Positions 49,534 through 60,189 of a stretch of 64,000 bases of DNA are shown here, piece after piece (within the stretch, counting starts at the first letter, position 1; each line of letters begins with the position of its first letter). A program made the translations under genes and the position numbers. Below the pieces are notes generated by a model. That model saw only the letters and a program-made list of their open reading frames with translations. It had not been told where the DNA came from and searched no databases. The stretch is from contig NZ_NJGY01000001.1 of assembly GCF_002250505.1 (NCBI RefSeq), positions 62,001 to 126,000 of the forward strand. Reading direction: 5' to 3'. The stretch is from Janthinobacterium sp. PC23-8. GTDB lineage: Bacteria > Pseudomonadota > Gammaproteobacteria > Burkholderiales > Burkholderiaceae_D.

Positions 49534-50313
49534 TCAGCCCGCCGCAGCCAGTGCGTTGGCGCCATGCGCATCCCAGGCATCGGCGCAGCGCACCACTTCG
49601 CCCACCACGATAATGCTGGGGCTGCCCAGGCCGCTCGCTTGCAGGGCTAGCGGCAAATCCTGCAAGGTACTCAGCAACTGGCGCTGCGCGTCCAGGCTGG
49701 CCGATTGCACCACCGCCACCGGCGTGCCGGGCGCCATGCCACCCGCCAGCAGGCCCGCCTGGATAGCCGCCACGCGCGCCACGCCCATGTAGATCACCAG
49801 GGTCAGCCTGCTTTGCGCCAGCGCCGCCCAGTTCGGCTCGCACGCCGCATCCTTGCCGTGGCCGGTGACAAAAATCGCGCCCTGGCTCCAGCTGCGGTGG
49901 GTCAGCGGCACGCCGACGGCAGTCGGCGCGGCCAGGCCGCTGCTGATGCCGGGCACCACCTCGACCCGCACGCCATGGCTGCGCAGGTAGGCGCGCTCTT
50001 CGCCGCCGCGCCCGAACAGATAGGGGTCGCCTCCTTTCAGGCGCACCACGTGCAGGCCGGCACGCGCTTCGGCCAGCATCAGCCGTTCGATGAATGCCTG
50101 CGGGGTCGAGGCGCAGCCGCCGCGCTTGCCCACTTCCACCACCCGCACGCCGGGCGACGCATGGGCCAGGATGGCCGGGTTGACCAGGTCGTCGATCAGC
50201 ACCACGTCGGCGGCGGCGATGGCCTTGACGGCTTTCAAGGTGAGCAGGTCCGGGTCGCCGGGACCGGCGCCTACCAGGGTAACGTAGCCTTGTGCCATGA
50301 GTGCTTGTGCCAT
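49534..50313 (-). CDS. cobA: Uroporphyrinogen-III C-methyltransferase
   Basis: Methylates uroporphyrinogen III twice to precorrin-2, the branch to siroheme. The 259-residue SUMT has GYVTLVGAGPGDPDLLTLKA, the GKRGGCASTPQAFIERLMLA loop, VVRLKGGDPYLFGRGGEE, and VEVVPGISSGLAAPTAVGVP with PLTHRS. Siroheme is the cofactor of assimilatory nitrite and sulfite reductases, fitting its place behind nasT-nasS. The start is at the first copy of a duplicated ATG segment (GGAGAAGCACTC ahead of it). Confidence 0.92.
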   Translation of the reverse strand: MAQALMAQGYVTLVGAGPGDPDLLTLKAVKAIAAADVVLIDDLVNPAILAHASPGVRVVEVGKRGGCASTPQAFIERLMLAEARAGLHVVRLKGGDPYLFGRGGEERAYLRSHGVRVEVVPGISSGLAAPTAVGVPLTHRSWSQGAIFVTGHGKDAACEPNWAALAQSRLTLVIYMGVARVAAIQAGLLAGGMAPGTPVAVVQSASLDAQRQLLSTLQDLPLALQASGLGSPSIIVVGEVVRCADAWDAHGANALAAAG

Positions 50314-50318
50314 GAGTG
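50289..50318. repeat. 15-bp perfect tandem duplication over the cobA start codon
   Basis: CTTGTGCCATGAGTG occurs twice in a row (50289-50303 and 50304-50318, plus-strand reading). On the coding strand it duplicates ATGGCACAAG, so the protein begins MAQALMAQGYV, with two possible start codons 15 bases apart. Only the upstream ATG has a well-spaced GGAG ribosome site. Confidence 0.9.
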
Positions 50319-50341
50319 CTTCTCCTGCTTTCAGTAAAACT

Positions 50342-51520
50342 TTAAAAAAAGTGGCGGATCGGGAACGCGGCCGCGTATTGCTCGGGGTTGCTGCCGTCCC
50401 ACAGCACGCCATCGCACAGGGTCGAGGCGCGCATGGTGCTGGCGGGTACCGGCGTGCCCGTGATTTCGGCCGCCTGGCGGTACAGGTCGATCCGGCTGAC
50501 CTGCCTGGCCACGGCCAGGTAGTCGGGTTCGTCGCGCAGCAGGCCCCAGCGCCGGTGCTGGGTCATGAACCACATGCCGTCGGATAAATACGGGAAATTG
50601 ACCGCGCCGCCACCATGGAAACGCAAGCCATGGCCTTCGTTCCAGGTCTTGCCGAAGCCGTCCTGGTAGTGGCCGAGGATGCGCGGCGCCAGCAATTCCT
50701 GCGGCGTGTTCAGATAGTCGGGCGCGGCCAGCGCAGCCGCCATCTGCAGGCGGTTGGTATCGCTGGCATCGATCCAGCGGCCCGCTTCGAGCACGGCGGC
50801 GATCAAGGCGCGGCAGGTATTCGGATGGGCGTGGGCAAACGCGGCGCTGGCGCCCAGCACCTTGCCCGGATGGTCGGGCCAGATGGCGCCGCTGCTGGCG
50901 GCCGTCACGCCCACGCCGTCGACCACGGCCTTGTAGCCCCACGGCTCGCCGGCGCAAAAGCCGTCCATCTGGCCGGCGCGCAAGGCCGCCACCATCTGCG
51001 ACGGCGGCACCGTCATCACGCGCGCATCGCGCACCGGATCGATGCCGTGCGCGGCCAGCCAGTAATGCAGCAGCATCGCGTGGTTGCCAGTCGGAAAGGT
51101 ATGCGCAAAGACAGGCAGACGCGCGCTGCTGCGCACCTGCCGCGCCAGCGACGGGCCATCGACGGCGCCGGCGCGCGCCAGCTCCGCCGACAGGGCCACC
51201 GACTGGCCGTTATGATGGAGGTTCATCAGCACGGCCATGTCGTGCTGCTGGCCGCCGATGCCCATCTGCACGCCAAATACCAGGCCGTACAGCACATGGG
51301 CCACGTCGAGTTCTCCATTGCCCAGCTTGTCGCGCACGCCGGCCCACGACGTCTCGCGGCTCAATTCGATCTTGATGCCGTGCTTTTCATCGAAGCCCAA
51401 GATGGACGCCATCACCAGCGAGGCGCAATCGGTCAGCGGCAGATAACCGATACGGACCAACTGTTTTTCCGGCCTGGCCGCCCGGCTCAGCGATGTGCCG
51501 CCTTCAGTTCCCTGCGTCAT
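50342..51520 (-). CDS. nasS: Nitrate/nitrite-sensing NasS-like protein (NrtA/CmpA fold)
   Basis: The 392-residue product has the fold of nitrate-binding NrtA/CmpA (VRIGYLPLTDCASLVMASIL, HNGQSVALSAELA, FAHTFPTGNHAMLLHYWLAA, GFCAGEPWGYKAVVDG). It has no signal peptide, so it should be cytoplasmic. Together with the upstream ANTAR regulator this is the NasS sensor, which holds NasT until nitrate or nitrite binds (known for NasS-NasT pairs). ATG 51520 (MTQGTEG) was chosen. cobA follows after 28 bases. Confidence 0.87.
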   Translation of the reverse strand: MTQGTEGGTSLSRAARPEKQLVRIGYLPLTDCASLVMASILGFDEKHGIKIELSRETSWAGVRDKLGNGELDVAHVLYGLVFGVQMGIGGQQHDMAVLMNLHHNGQSVALSAELARAGAVDGPSLARQVRSSARLPVFAHTFPTGNHAMLLHYWLAAHGIDPVRDARVMTVPPSQMVAALRAGQMDGFCAGEPWGYKAVVDGVGVTAASSGAIWPDHPGKVLGASAAFAHAHPNTCRALIAAVLEAGRWIDASDTNRLQMAAALAAPDYLNTPQELLAPRILGHYQDGFGKTWNEGHGLRFHGGGAVNFPYLSDGMWFMTQHRRWGLLRDEPDYLAVARQVSRIDLYRQAAEITGTPVPASTMRASTLCDGVLWDGSNPEQYAAAFPIRHFF

Positions 51521-51664
51521 GCGTATCCTTGAAAAAACCACTTTGATGGGTTGAGCAGCAAAGAACATGCCAGCGGCACGCCGTGATTTGGCGCTGGCCC
51601 CGGCCATTCATGCACCGCGCTGGTGCAGTGCACCACGATAGCCCGCTCGCTGGCGACAAATATC

Positions 51665-52318
51665 TCATCCCAGCAAGTCCTCGACATCGAGAATGCGCTG
51701 GGCAATCTCGGCCAGTTTCAGCTTCTTGTTCATGGCCATGGTGCGCAGGCGCTGGTAAGCCTGCTCTTCCGTCAGGCCGTGATGGCTCATCAGCAGGCCC
51801 TTGGCGCGCTCGATCACCTTGCGCTCCTGCAGCTTGTGACGCGTATCGATCAATTCGGACCGCAGCTTCTCGTCCTGGCGAAAGCGCGACAGCGCCACGT
51901 TGAGCACCGGCGCGATGCGTTCGGACTGCAGGCCGGCCACGATATAGGCCGACACGCCCGCTTCCATGGCCGCGTCGATGCTGGCGGTGGCGCCGTCTTC
52001 GGTAAACAGGACAATCGGGCGGCGCTCGTCGCGCGTGGCGATGACGATATGCTCGAGCACGTCGCGGGCGTCGGATTCGGCGTCGATAATGATCAGGTCG
52101 GGCTGCAGTTGGGCGATGCGCTCAGGCAGGTAGAGGTCGGCGGGCAGCGAGGCAATGATGTCATAACCGGCCTCCAACAAGCCGATGCGCAGGGCATTGC
52201 CACGCTGTACCTGGGCAGCCAGCGCCAGATCCGTGTGCGCACCGTGCTCGACAATGGTATTGACGACCACGATGCGCAAGGGACGCTCGGAATGTGGCGG
52301 GATACGACTCGACTTCAT
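51665..52318 (-). CDS. nasT: ANTAR-domain antiterminator NasT
   Basis: The 217-residue product has a receiver-like N-terminus (LRIVVVNTIVEHGAHTDLAL, PDLIIIDAESDARDVLE; the usual receiver Asp pattern is altered). The C-terminal ANTAR RNA-binding domain has LQERKVIERAKGLLMSHHGL, EEQAYQRLRTMAMNKKLKLA and EIAQRILDVEDLL. NasT proteins bind leader hairpins to prevent termination of nitrate-assimilation operons. Its target operon is not in this window. The 144-base gap to nasS holds no gene. Confidence 0.88.
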   Translation of the reverse strand: MKSSRIPPHSERPLRIVVVNTIVEHGAHTDLALAAQVQRGNALRIGLLEAGYDIIASLPADLYLPERIAQLQPDLIIIDAESDARDVLEHIVIATRDERRPIVLFTEDGATASIDAAMEAGVSAYIVAGLQSERIAPVLNVALSRFRQDEKLRSELIDTRHKLQERKVIERAKGLLMSHHGLTEEQAYQRLRTMAMNKKLKLAEIAQRILDVEDLLG

Positions 52319-52378
52319 GGGCTCTCTGGAGTGGCGAACGATTGCCACTGCAGCAAGCAAGAATCAAACCATGTCGAT

Positions 52379-53881
52379 TTACTTGAGCGTCGGCATGGCG
52401 AACTCGGCGCCCGCCGCCGTCGAGGCCGGCCAGCGCTGGGTCACCGCTTTCTGTTTCGTGTAGAAACGCACCGATTCCGGGCCATGCGCGTGGTGGTCGC
52501 CAAACAGGCTGCGTTTCCAGCCGCCAAAACTGTGGAAGGCCATCGGCACGGGAATCGGCACATTCACGCCCACCATGCCCACCTGCACCCGGTGCGTGTA
52601 TTCGCGCGCCGTATTGCCGTCGCGCGTATAGATCGCCGTGCCGTTGCCGTATTCATGGGCGTTGACCAGGTCCAGTGCGGTCGTAAAATCGGGCACGCGC
52701 ACGATGCACAGCACCGGGCCGAAGATCTCTTCCTTGTAGATGGTCATGTCCGGCGTCACATGGTCGAACAGGCTGCCACCGAGGAAAAAACCGTTTTCGT
52801 GGCCGGGCAGCACAAAGCCGCGTCCGTCGGCCGCCAGTTTTGCGCCCTCTTTCACGCCGGTGGCGATATAGCCGGTAATTTTATCCTTGTGCACTTGCGT
52901 GACCACCGGGCCCATTTCCGCTGCCAAATCCATGCCCTGGCTAATTTTCAAGGCGGCGATGCGTGGCAGCAGCGCTTCCACCAATTGATCGGCAACATTG
53001 CCGACCGCCACCACCACCGAAATGGCCATGCAGCGCTCGCCGGCCGAACCGAAGGCCGCGCCCATCAGCGCGTCGACGGTTTGCGGAATATCGGCGTCGG
53101 GCATCACCACCATATGGTTTTTCGCGCCACCCAAGGCCTGCACGCGTTTACCCTGCGCACATCCCGTAGCGTAGATATATTCGGCGATCGGCGTCGAACC
53201 GACAAAGCTGACGGCGCGCACGTCCCGGTGGTGCAGCAGGCCATCGACGGCTTCCTTGTCGCCCTGCACCACGTTGAACACACCGTCCGGCAGGCCCGCT
53301 TCCGTGAGCAATTTCGCCAGCAGCAGGCTGGCCGATGGATCGCGCTCGGATGGTTTCAGCACAAACGTATTGCCGCAGGCAATCGCCATCGGGAACATCC
53401 ACATCGGCACCATCACCGGGAAATTGAATGGCGTAATGCCGACGCAGACACCGAGCGCCTGGCGGATCGACCAGGCGTCGATGCCGCCGGCGACCTGTTC
53501 GCTGTATTCGCCCTTCATCATTTGCGGGATGCCGCAGGCGAACTCCACCACTTCGATACCGCGCGTGACTTCACCCTTGGCGTCGGTAAACACCTTGCCG
53601 TGCTCGGCGGTGATCAGGGCGGCCAGTTCATCGGAGTGGGTTTCCAGCAATTCCTTGAACTTGAACATGACACGGGCGCGGCGCAGCGGCGAGGTTTGCG
53701 ACCAGGCCGGGAAGGCGGCGTGGGCGGCCGCCACGGCGGCGTTCAGTTCGCTGCTGGTGGCCAAGGCGACTTTGGCGGTGATTTCGCCGGTGGCGGGATT
53801 GAAGACGTCGCTCGTGCGCTCGAAGCGCGAGGCCATCGGCTTGCCACCAATAAAGTGGCCAATTGTCGGGATTGTCATCAT
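52379..53881 (-). CDS. iolA: Malonate/methylmalonate-semialdehyde dehydrogenase (CoA-acylating)
   Basis: Oxidises malonate semialdehyde to acetyl-CoA and CO2, the last step of inositol breakdown (also called MmsA). The 500-residue aldehyde dehydrogenase has [35 protein letters not shown] and the catalytic Cys in [13 protein letters not shown]. Ten bases separate it from iolB, so it belongs to the iol operon; the choice of iolA over mmsA is based on that context. Confidence 0.93.
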   Translation of the reverse strand: MMTIPTIGHFIGGKPMASRFERTSDVFNPATGEITAKVALATSSELNAAVAAAHAAFPAWSQTSPLRRARVMFKFKELLETHSDELAALITAEHGKVFTDAKGEVTRGIEVVEFACGIPQMMKGEYSEQVAGGIDAWSIRQALGVCVGITPFNFPVMVPMWMFPMAIACGNTFVLKPSERDPSASLLLAKLLTEAGLPDGVFNVVQGDKEAVDGLLHHRDVRAVSFVGSTPIAEYIYATGCAQGKRVQALGGAKNHMVVMPDADIPQTVDALMGAAFGSAGERCMAISVVVAVGNVADQLVEALLPRIAALKISQGMDLAAEMGPVVTQVHKDKITGYIATGVKEGAKLAADGRGFVLPGHENGFFLGGSLFDHVTPDMTIYKEEIFGPVLCIVRVPDFTTALDLVNAHEYGNGTAIYTRDGNTAREYTHRVQVGMVGVNVPIPVPMAFHSFGGWKRSLFGDHHAHGPESVRFYTKQKAVTQRWPASTAAGAEFAMPTLK

Positions 53882-53891
53882 TTTTCCTTGC

Positions 53892-54686
53892 TTATTTATT
53901 CATCAGCCATTCATGGGCCGGATCGTTTTTAAAATGCCAGACCCGTTTCGGGCCGGCCATCACATTGAGGTAGTAGCCGTCGTAGCCGTAGGGCATGGTG
54001 ACCGGGTGGTAGCCGCGCGGCACCATCACCACATCGTGGTTTTCCACCGCCAGCGCCTGGTCGATGCTGCGGTCGTCCGTATAGACTCTTTGGTAGGCAA
54101 AGCCCTGCGCGGGATTCAAGCGGTGGTAATAGGTTTCTTCCAGTGAACTCTCTGTCGGGATATTGTCGCTGTCGTGCTTGTGCGGCGGGTAGCTCGACGA
54201 GTGGCCCGATGGCGTCACCACCTCGACCACCAGCAGGCCATCGGCTGCTTCCGTCTGCGGCAGGATATCGCGCACATAACGGGTGTTGGCGCCCTTGCCG
54301 CGTACCGAGCGCGTCATGGTGTTCGGGTCGATCAGCCGCACCGGCCGGTCGGACGTCCCCGGCGCGCTGCACAGGCCGACTTCGGCGTCGCTGGTGGCCG
54401 TGATGCTGACACGCATGCGGCGCGGCACGTAGACTGCCGCCGGCGCGCGGTCTTCGAACACGCTCAGCCGTTCGCCGATGTTTTCCCAGCTCTGCTCGCC
54501 CACCTTGACTGTCACCGTGCCCGTCAGCACCACAATACACAGCTCGCGGCCAGCGGTTTCCAGGCTGATCTGCTCGCCTGATGCCAGCCGGTGCGCGGCA
54601 AAGCCGACATGGGTCCAGCCGGCCGATTCGGGCGTGACTTCGACGATTGTCGAGCCGGCTTGCGCCTTGACCAGCAAGCTGCTCAT
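53892..54686 (-). CDS. iolB: 5-deoxy-glucuronate isomerase
   Basis: Isomerises 5-deoxy-glucuronate to 2-deoxy-5-ke-togluconate in the inositol pathway. The 264-residue bicupin protein has the metal-binding region [20 protein letters not shown] and [20 protein letters not shown], with [20 protein letters not shown] further on. It overlaps iolE by four bases. Confidence 0.94.
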   Translation of the reverse strand: MSSLLVKAQAGSTIVEVTPESAGWTHVGFAAHRLASGEQISLETAGRELCIVVLTGTVTVKVGEQSWENIGERLSVFEDRAPAAVYVPRRMRVSITATSDAEVGLCSAPGTSDRPVRLIDPNTMTRSVRGKGANTRYVRDILPQTEAADGLLVVEVVTPSGHSSSYPPHKHDSDNIPTESSLEETYYHRLNPAQGFAYQRVYTDDRSIDQALAVENHDVVMVPRGYHPVTMPYGYDGYYLNVMAGPKRVWHFKNDPAHEWLMNK

Positions 54687-55597
54687 CCGGCCTCCTGTCC
54701 CAGGCGGGGTATGTCATCAACCAATTTGGCAAGATAATCATGGCCCATCTTGGCGTACTGGTAGCTGGGCGCTACCGCCGGGTCCTGCTCGGCTTCCACC
54801 ACCAGCCAGCCTTGATAGCCGTGGCGGTACAAGGCGGCCAGGATGCCGGGGAAATCGATGCTGCCGTCACCGGGCACGCTGAAGGCGCCGTTGATCACCG
54901 CCTGCAAAAAGCTCCAGTGACCATTCCTCGCCAGCTTGATCACGTTCGGCCGCACGTCCTTGCAGTGCACATGGCAGATGCGGGCGATGTGCTTGTTCAG
55001 CACCGTCAGGGCGTCGCCGCCGCCAAAGGTGATATGGCCGGTGTCGAACAGCAAGCCGACTTCGTCGCCCGTGAGCGCCATCAATTGATCCACATCGGCC
55101 GGCGACTCCACATACGCGCCCATATGGTGGTGGTAGGCCAGGCGCACGCCGTGCTCCAGCAGGTGTCTGGCAAACACGGTCAGCTTGTCGGCATAGTCCT
55201 GCCATTGCTGCTGGCTTTGAAAACGCGGGCGTTTGTACAGCGGGCGCGCTTCGCCCTGGATCGCATCGGCCACTTCGCCATACACCATCACGGTGGCGCC
55301 GCTTTCGGCCAGCAGCCGCAGATGAGGGCCGACGGCGGCAATTTCCTCTTCCGCCGAGCGGCTGGCCAGGCGGCCCGAATACCAGCCCGAGACGCAGGCC
55401 AGCTCATATTTGCCGAGCACGGCGCGCAAGGCGGACGATTCTTTCGGAAACTTGTTGCCCAGTTCAAAACCGGCATAGCCGATCTCGGCGCCCTCTTTCA
55501 AGGCCGTTTCCAACGGCGTCTCGCCGCCCAGGCTCGGCAGGTCGTCGTTCATCCACGAGATCGGATTGATGCCGATCTTGACGTTCCATGTAGTCAT
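54683..55597 (-). CDS. iolE: 2-keto-myo-inositol dehydratase (inosose dehydratase)
   Basis: Dehydrates inosose to the dione used by IolD. The 304-residue TIM-barrel protein (AP endonuclease 2-like fold) has VKIGINPISWMNDDLPSLGG at the start, LAYHHHMGAYVESPADVDQL and GLLFDTGHITFGGGDALTVL (metal ligands), and SIDFPGILAALYRHGYQGWL. It overlaps iolD and iolB by four bases each, so translation is coupled. Confidence 0.94.
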   Translation of the reverse strand: MTTWNVKIGINPISWMNDDLPSLGGETPLETALKEGAEIGYAGFELGNKFPKESSALRAVLGKYELACVSGWYSGRLASRSAEEEIAAVGPHLRLLAESGATVMVYGEVADAIQGEARPLYKRPRFQSQQQWQDYADKLTVFARHLLEHGVRLAYHHHMGAYVESPADVDQLMALTGDEVGLLFDTGHITFGGGDALTVLNKHIARICHVHCKDVRPNVIKLARNGHWSFLQAVINGAFSVPGDGSIDFPGILAALYRHGYQGWLVVEAEQDPAVAPSYQYAKMGHDYLAKLVDDIPRLGQEAG

Positions 55598-57450
55598 TTT
55601 GCTTGTCCTTGGCGATCGTTTTCATAACGGGCGCGTGCCGCTTGCACGCCGGGTTGGGTCGACACTTCCGGTACCGCCACTTCCCACCAGCAACCGCCCT
55701 CTTGCGTTGTGCGCGTGTCGTCGGTATCGATGCAAATCAGATAGGTGCGGCTGGCGGCGCGGGCGCGCACCAGCGCTTGCTCCAGCCCGGCAATACCGTC
55801 CACATGTTCGGACAAGGCGCCCAGCGACTGGGCATGCAGGGCGAAGTCGATGCGCGGCGCGCCCTCGCCCGCCTGCAGGCAATCGACCAGCATATTGTTG
55901 AATGGCACGTTGCCGCAGGCCTGCTGCAGGCGGTTGATACAGCCGTAGCCGCGGTTGTCGAGCACCACGATGATCAGCTTTTTGCCCAGCATGACCGAGG
56001 TGGCGATTTCCGAATTCATCATCAGATAGCTGCCGTCACCGACCATCACGATCACGTCGGCATCGGGTCTGGCCATCTTGACGCCCAGGCCGCCGGCGAT
56101 CTCATAGCCCATGCACGAGTAGCCGTATTCCATATGGTAGCCACCGGGTGTCGACGTGCGCCACAGCTTATGGAGTTCGGCCGGCAAGGTGCCCGCCGCG
56201 CAGACGACGATATCGTTGACTGCCGACGTGCCGGACGAACGTTGCACGGCGCCGATCACTTCGCCGTCGTATGGCAGGCCGGCCACTTCGCGCTTGCCGG
56301 TGATCGCCGTGACGGTGTCGCGCCAGCCGCGTGCCTCGCGCTGCGCCAGTTCTTGCCATTCGCTACTGCTGGACCAGTCACCCAGCAGCGCAGATAAACC
56401 TTGCAGGCCCAGCGTCGCATCGGCCTGCACAGCGAGTCCCCGGCGTTTCAGGGCATCGAAAGCGTTGACATTCAGGCTGAGCAGTTCGGCCCTGGCAAAC
56501 AGCGAGTTCGAACCGGTCGTAAAATCCTGCAGGCGCGTGCCGACCGCCAATACCAGATCAGCCTGACTGGCCAGCGCATTGGCGGACGGTGATCCGGTGA
56601 CGCCGATGGCGCCCAGTTGCAGCGGATGGTCCCACGGCAAGGAACTTTTACCCGCATGGGTTTCCGCCACCGGCACGCCATGGCGTTCGGCAAACGCGCG
56701 CAGGGCTGCACCTGCCTGGCCATACAGCACGCCGCCACCGGCAACTAACAGCGGCTGTTTGGCATTCTTCAACAGCGCGGCCGCCTCCTCCAGTTCGGAC
56801 TGCACCGGCGGGATGGCGCGAAAACGCACGATCCTTGGCGCAAAAAATTCTTCCGGGTAGTCATACGCCATGGTCTGCACATCCTGCGGCAGCGACAGGG
56901 TGACGGGACCGCAGGCGGCCGGATCGGTCAGGGCGGCGATCGCGCGCGGCAAGGCTGTGAGAAGTTGCTCGGGATAGATAATGCGATCAAAGTAACGCGA
57001 CAGCGGCTTGAAGGCGTCGTTGACGGAGACGCTACCATCGCCACCATCTTCGAGCTGCTGCAATACCGGGTCCGGCGCGCGCGACACAAACACGTCGCCC
57101 GGCAACAGCAGCACCGGCAGGCGGTTGACATGGGCCAAGGCGGCGGCGGTCAGCAAATTGGTCGCGCCGGGACCGATGGAACTGGTGACCGCCATCATGC
57201 GCCGGCGCATGTTTGCTTTGGCATAGGCAATCGCCGCATGCGCCATCGCCTGCTCATTATGGGCGCGGTAGGTCGGAAAGCTGTCCTTGTATTGATACAG
57301 CGCTTCGCCCAGGCCCGCCACATTGCCGTGGCCAAAGATGGCAAAGGCGCCGCCGAACAGGGGTTCGCCACTGTCGACGCGCAGCGCCGCCAGGTAGCGC
57401 ACCAGCGCCTGCGCCATGGTCAGCCGTATGGTTTTGTGTTGCGTACTCAT
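55594..57450 (-). CDS. iolD: 3D-(3,5/4)-trihydroxycyclohexane-1,2-dione acylhydrolase
   Basis: ThDP-dependent enzyme that opens the inositol-derived ring to 5-deoxy-glucuronate. The 618-residue product (ATG 57450, MSTQHKTIRLTMAQALVRYL) has the N-terminal ThDP Glu region AHNEQAMAHAAIAYAKANMR. A central domain follows, and the C-terminal ThDP-binding motif is VIVMVGDGSYLMMNSEIATS with Mg ligands ending near LDNRGYGCINRLQ. It overlaps iolC by four bases. Confidence 0.94.
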   Translation of the reverse strand: MSTQHKTIRLTMAQALVRYLAALRVDSGEPLFGGAFAIFGHGNVAGLGEALYQYKDSFPTYRAHNEQAMAHAAIAYAKANMRRRMMAVTSSIGPGATNLLTAAALAHVNRLPVLLLPGDVFVSRAPDPVLQQLEDGGDGSVSVNDAFKPLSRYFDRIIYPEQLLTALPRAIAALTDPAACGPVTLSLPQDVQTMAYDYPEEFFAPRIVRFRAIPPVQSELEEAAALLKNAKQPLLVAGGGVLYGQAGAALRAFAERHGVPVAETHAGKSSLPWDHPLQLGAIGVTGSPSANALASQADLVLAVGTRLQDFTTGSNSLFARAELLSLNVNAFDALKRRGLAVQADATLGLQGLSALLGDWSSSSEWQELAQREARGWRDTVTAITGKREVAGLPYDGEVIGAVQRSSGTSAVNDIVVCAAGTLPAELHKLWRTSTPGGYHMEYGYSCMGYEIAGGLGVKMARPDADVIVMVGDGSYLMMNSEIATSVMLGKKLIIVVLDNRGYGCINRLQQACGNVPFNNMLVDCLQAGEGAPRIDFALHAQSLGALSEHVDGIAGLEQALVRARAASRTYLICIDTDDTRTTQEGGCWWEVAVPEVSTQPGVQAARARYENDRQGQAK

Positions 57451-59393
57451 GCCGCACGCTCCAGATGGTTGCGGGTCCGTTGCCACAGGCCTATGAGTTG
57501 CTCGAAGTTGGCGCGCACCTGCGCGATCAGGGTCGTGTCATCGATCTGGCCGGCCAGCCAGCGGCGGCTCGGTTCCTGGAAGATGGTGCGCCCGACCATA
57601 AAGCCACGGCAGGTGGTGCTGTGCCGCGCTTCCTCGAAGCTGGCGGCCAGTTCGGAAATCGGCGCGTTCAGGCCGAGCAGTACCACGCCACGGCAGTAGG
57701 GATCGCGTTCGTGCACCAGCGCGTCGATCGCCTGCCATTGTTGGGCGGAGAGGCTTTCCAGCTTCCACCATTCCGGGTAAATGCCCAGGTTGTACAGGCG
57801 CTTGACGGCGCGCAGCACGGTGTGCTCGTCTTGCGGGAAGGCATCGGACGGGATAATTTCCAGCAGCAGTTCGTGACCACTCACTTGCGCCGCGTCGTAC
57901 AGGGCCTTGATCTGGGCTTCCTGTTCCAGGCGGTTTTCAGGCGCGTCGTCCGGGTGCAGCTGCACCAGGCATTTGATCACGTGCTCTTTCGGCCAGCTGA
58001 TCAGGTGCGAGCCGATCGAGCGGCCCCAGTCGAACTGCAGCGGGTTCGAGCCCGGCAGTTCCACCGGACGGCCGATCCACCAGCCGCGCCCGGTCGCCTC
58101 ATTCAAGGCATCGACGCCGTAGCGACCATCGATCAGCACACCCGTTTTACCGGCCAGGTGCAGCGAATCCTCGGTTTGCGCCACGGCCTTGACCAGCAAT
58201 TGTTTCAGTGTGGAGATGGCCGCCTCGCCGGCGCCGGCCTGCTGCGACAGCTCGAAAAACTGCGTGCGATGATCAAAAGCGAACACGCACAGCTCATCCC
58301 ATTGCCTGCGCGCCACGGTCGTGCGGTGCAGGCGCGCCAGGGTCGCATCCTGGTCGGGATGCGCAAGCTTGTCGGCATTGGCCAGGAAATAATCGAGCTC
58401 GACGCTGGACGGCATGGCCGGCGCGCAGCCGTGGCGCGACACCACCAGCGCGCCGCAGCCATTGGCGTAGCGGCAGCAGGCTTCGTAGTCTTCGCCGCGC
58501 AGCCAGCCTTTCAGAAAACCGGACAGGAAAGCGTCGCCGGCGCCCAGCACATTGAGCACAGCCACGCGCACGCCGCGATAGTTATAAGCGTCGTCCAGGC
58601 TGGCGGGAATGGTGCCCTCGATCACGGCCGAACCCAGCGGGCCGCGCTTGACCACCAGCGTGGCGCCCGATACGGCACGCACGGCTTGCAAGGACGCCAT
58701 GATATCCATGCCGCCGCCGGCGATCATGAACTCTTCTTCCGTGCCGACGATCAAGTCGAACTGCGGCAGGATACCCTGCAAATGTTGCGTGACGCCCTCG
58801 TTCGAGACAAAGCGCGTCTCGCCGTCGGCCTTGCCCGACAAGCCCCACAGCACCGGCCGGTAATCGATATCGAGCACGGTGCGCACATTATTGGCACGCG
58901 CCAGGCTCAGTGCCTGCGAGCTGACCGCATGCATGGCGGCGGTGGAAAAATGCGTGCCGGTGATCAACAGGGCCTTGCTGGAGCCGATAAAGCCGGCGTC
59001 AAATGAAGACGGCTCGATCGCCATGTCGGCGCAGTTTTCGCGGTAGAAGATCAGCGGAAAGGTGTCCTTGTCCTTGATGCCCAGCATCACCAGGGCCGTC
59101 AGGCGGTCGCGGTCGACGCCGACATGGCTGATGTCGCAGCCTTCCCTGGCCAGGGTGTCGGTCAAAAACCTGCCCATATGGTCGTCGCCCACTTTTGAGA
59201 GCATGGCGGACTGCAGCCCCAGGCGGGCCGTGCCGAAGGCGATATTGGCCGACGAACCGCCCAGGTATTTGGCGAAGCTGGTGGCGTCTTCCAGGGTGCT
59301 GCCGATCTGCTGCGCGTACAGGTCCACCGCCAGGCGGCCCAGGCAGATCACGTCGAGCGCGCGGCCAGGTGCAAATTGTGTGGTGTTCTTCAT
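57447..59393 (-). CDS. iolC: 5-dehydro-2-deoxygluconokinase fused to DUF2090 aldolase-like domain
   Basis: A 648-residue two-domain protein. The first half (about 1-330) is a PfkB kinase with LDVICLGRLAVDLYAQQIGS, KYLGGSSANIAFGTARLGL and the anion hole/base motif VLNVLGAGDAFLSGF; it phosphorylates 2-deoxy-5-keto-gluconate. The second half (about 340-640) is DUF2090, an aldolase-like barrel (ELCVFAFDHRTQFFELSQQA, GVLIDGRYGVDAL, WWIGRPVELPGSNPLQFDWG) that likely takes the place of IolJ, cleaving the product. This fusion is usual in proteobacteria. The ATG has an AAGGATAACC ribosome site. Confidence 0.93.
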   Translation of the reverse strand: MKNTTQFAPGRALDVICLGRLAVDLYAQQIGSTLEDATSFAKYLGGSSANIAFGTARLGLQSAMLSKVGDDHMGRFLTDTLAREGCDISHVGVDRDRLTALVMLGIKDKDTFPLIFYRENCADMAIEPSSFDAGFIGSSKALLITGTHFSTAAMHAVSSQALSLARANNVRTVLDIDYRPVLWGLSGKADGETRFVSNEGVTQHLQGILPQFDLIVGTEEEFMIAGGGMDIMASLQAVRAVSGATLVVKRGPLGSAVIEGTIPASLDDAYNYRGVRVAVLNVLGAGDAFLSGFLKGWLRGEDYEACCRYANGCGALVVSRHGCAPAMPSSVELDYFLANADKLAHPDQDATLARLHRTTVARRQWDELCVFAFDHRTQFFELSQQAGAGEAAISTLKQLLVKAVAQTEDSLHLAGKTGVLIDGRYGVDALNEATGRGWWIGRPVELPGSNPLQFDWGRSIGSHLISWPKEHVIKCLVQLHPDDAPENRLEQEAQIKALYDAAQVSGHELLLEIIPSDAFPQDEHTVLRAVKRLYNLGIYPEWWKLESLSAQQWQAIDALVHERDPYCRGVVLLGLNAPISELAASFEEARHSTTCRGFMVGRTIFQEPSRRWLAGQIDDTTLIAQVRANFEQLIGLWQRTRNHLERAA

Positions 59394-59401
59394 GGTTATC
59401 C

Positions 59402-60187
<786 letters not shown>

Positions 60188-60189
60188 GA

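Noticed and set aside
51623-53932. A 769-codon plus-strand open frame
   Set aside because: It is antisense to nasT and iolA, both clearly identified; its composition is that of a GC-rich shadow.
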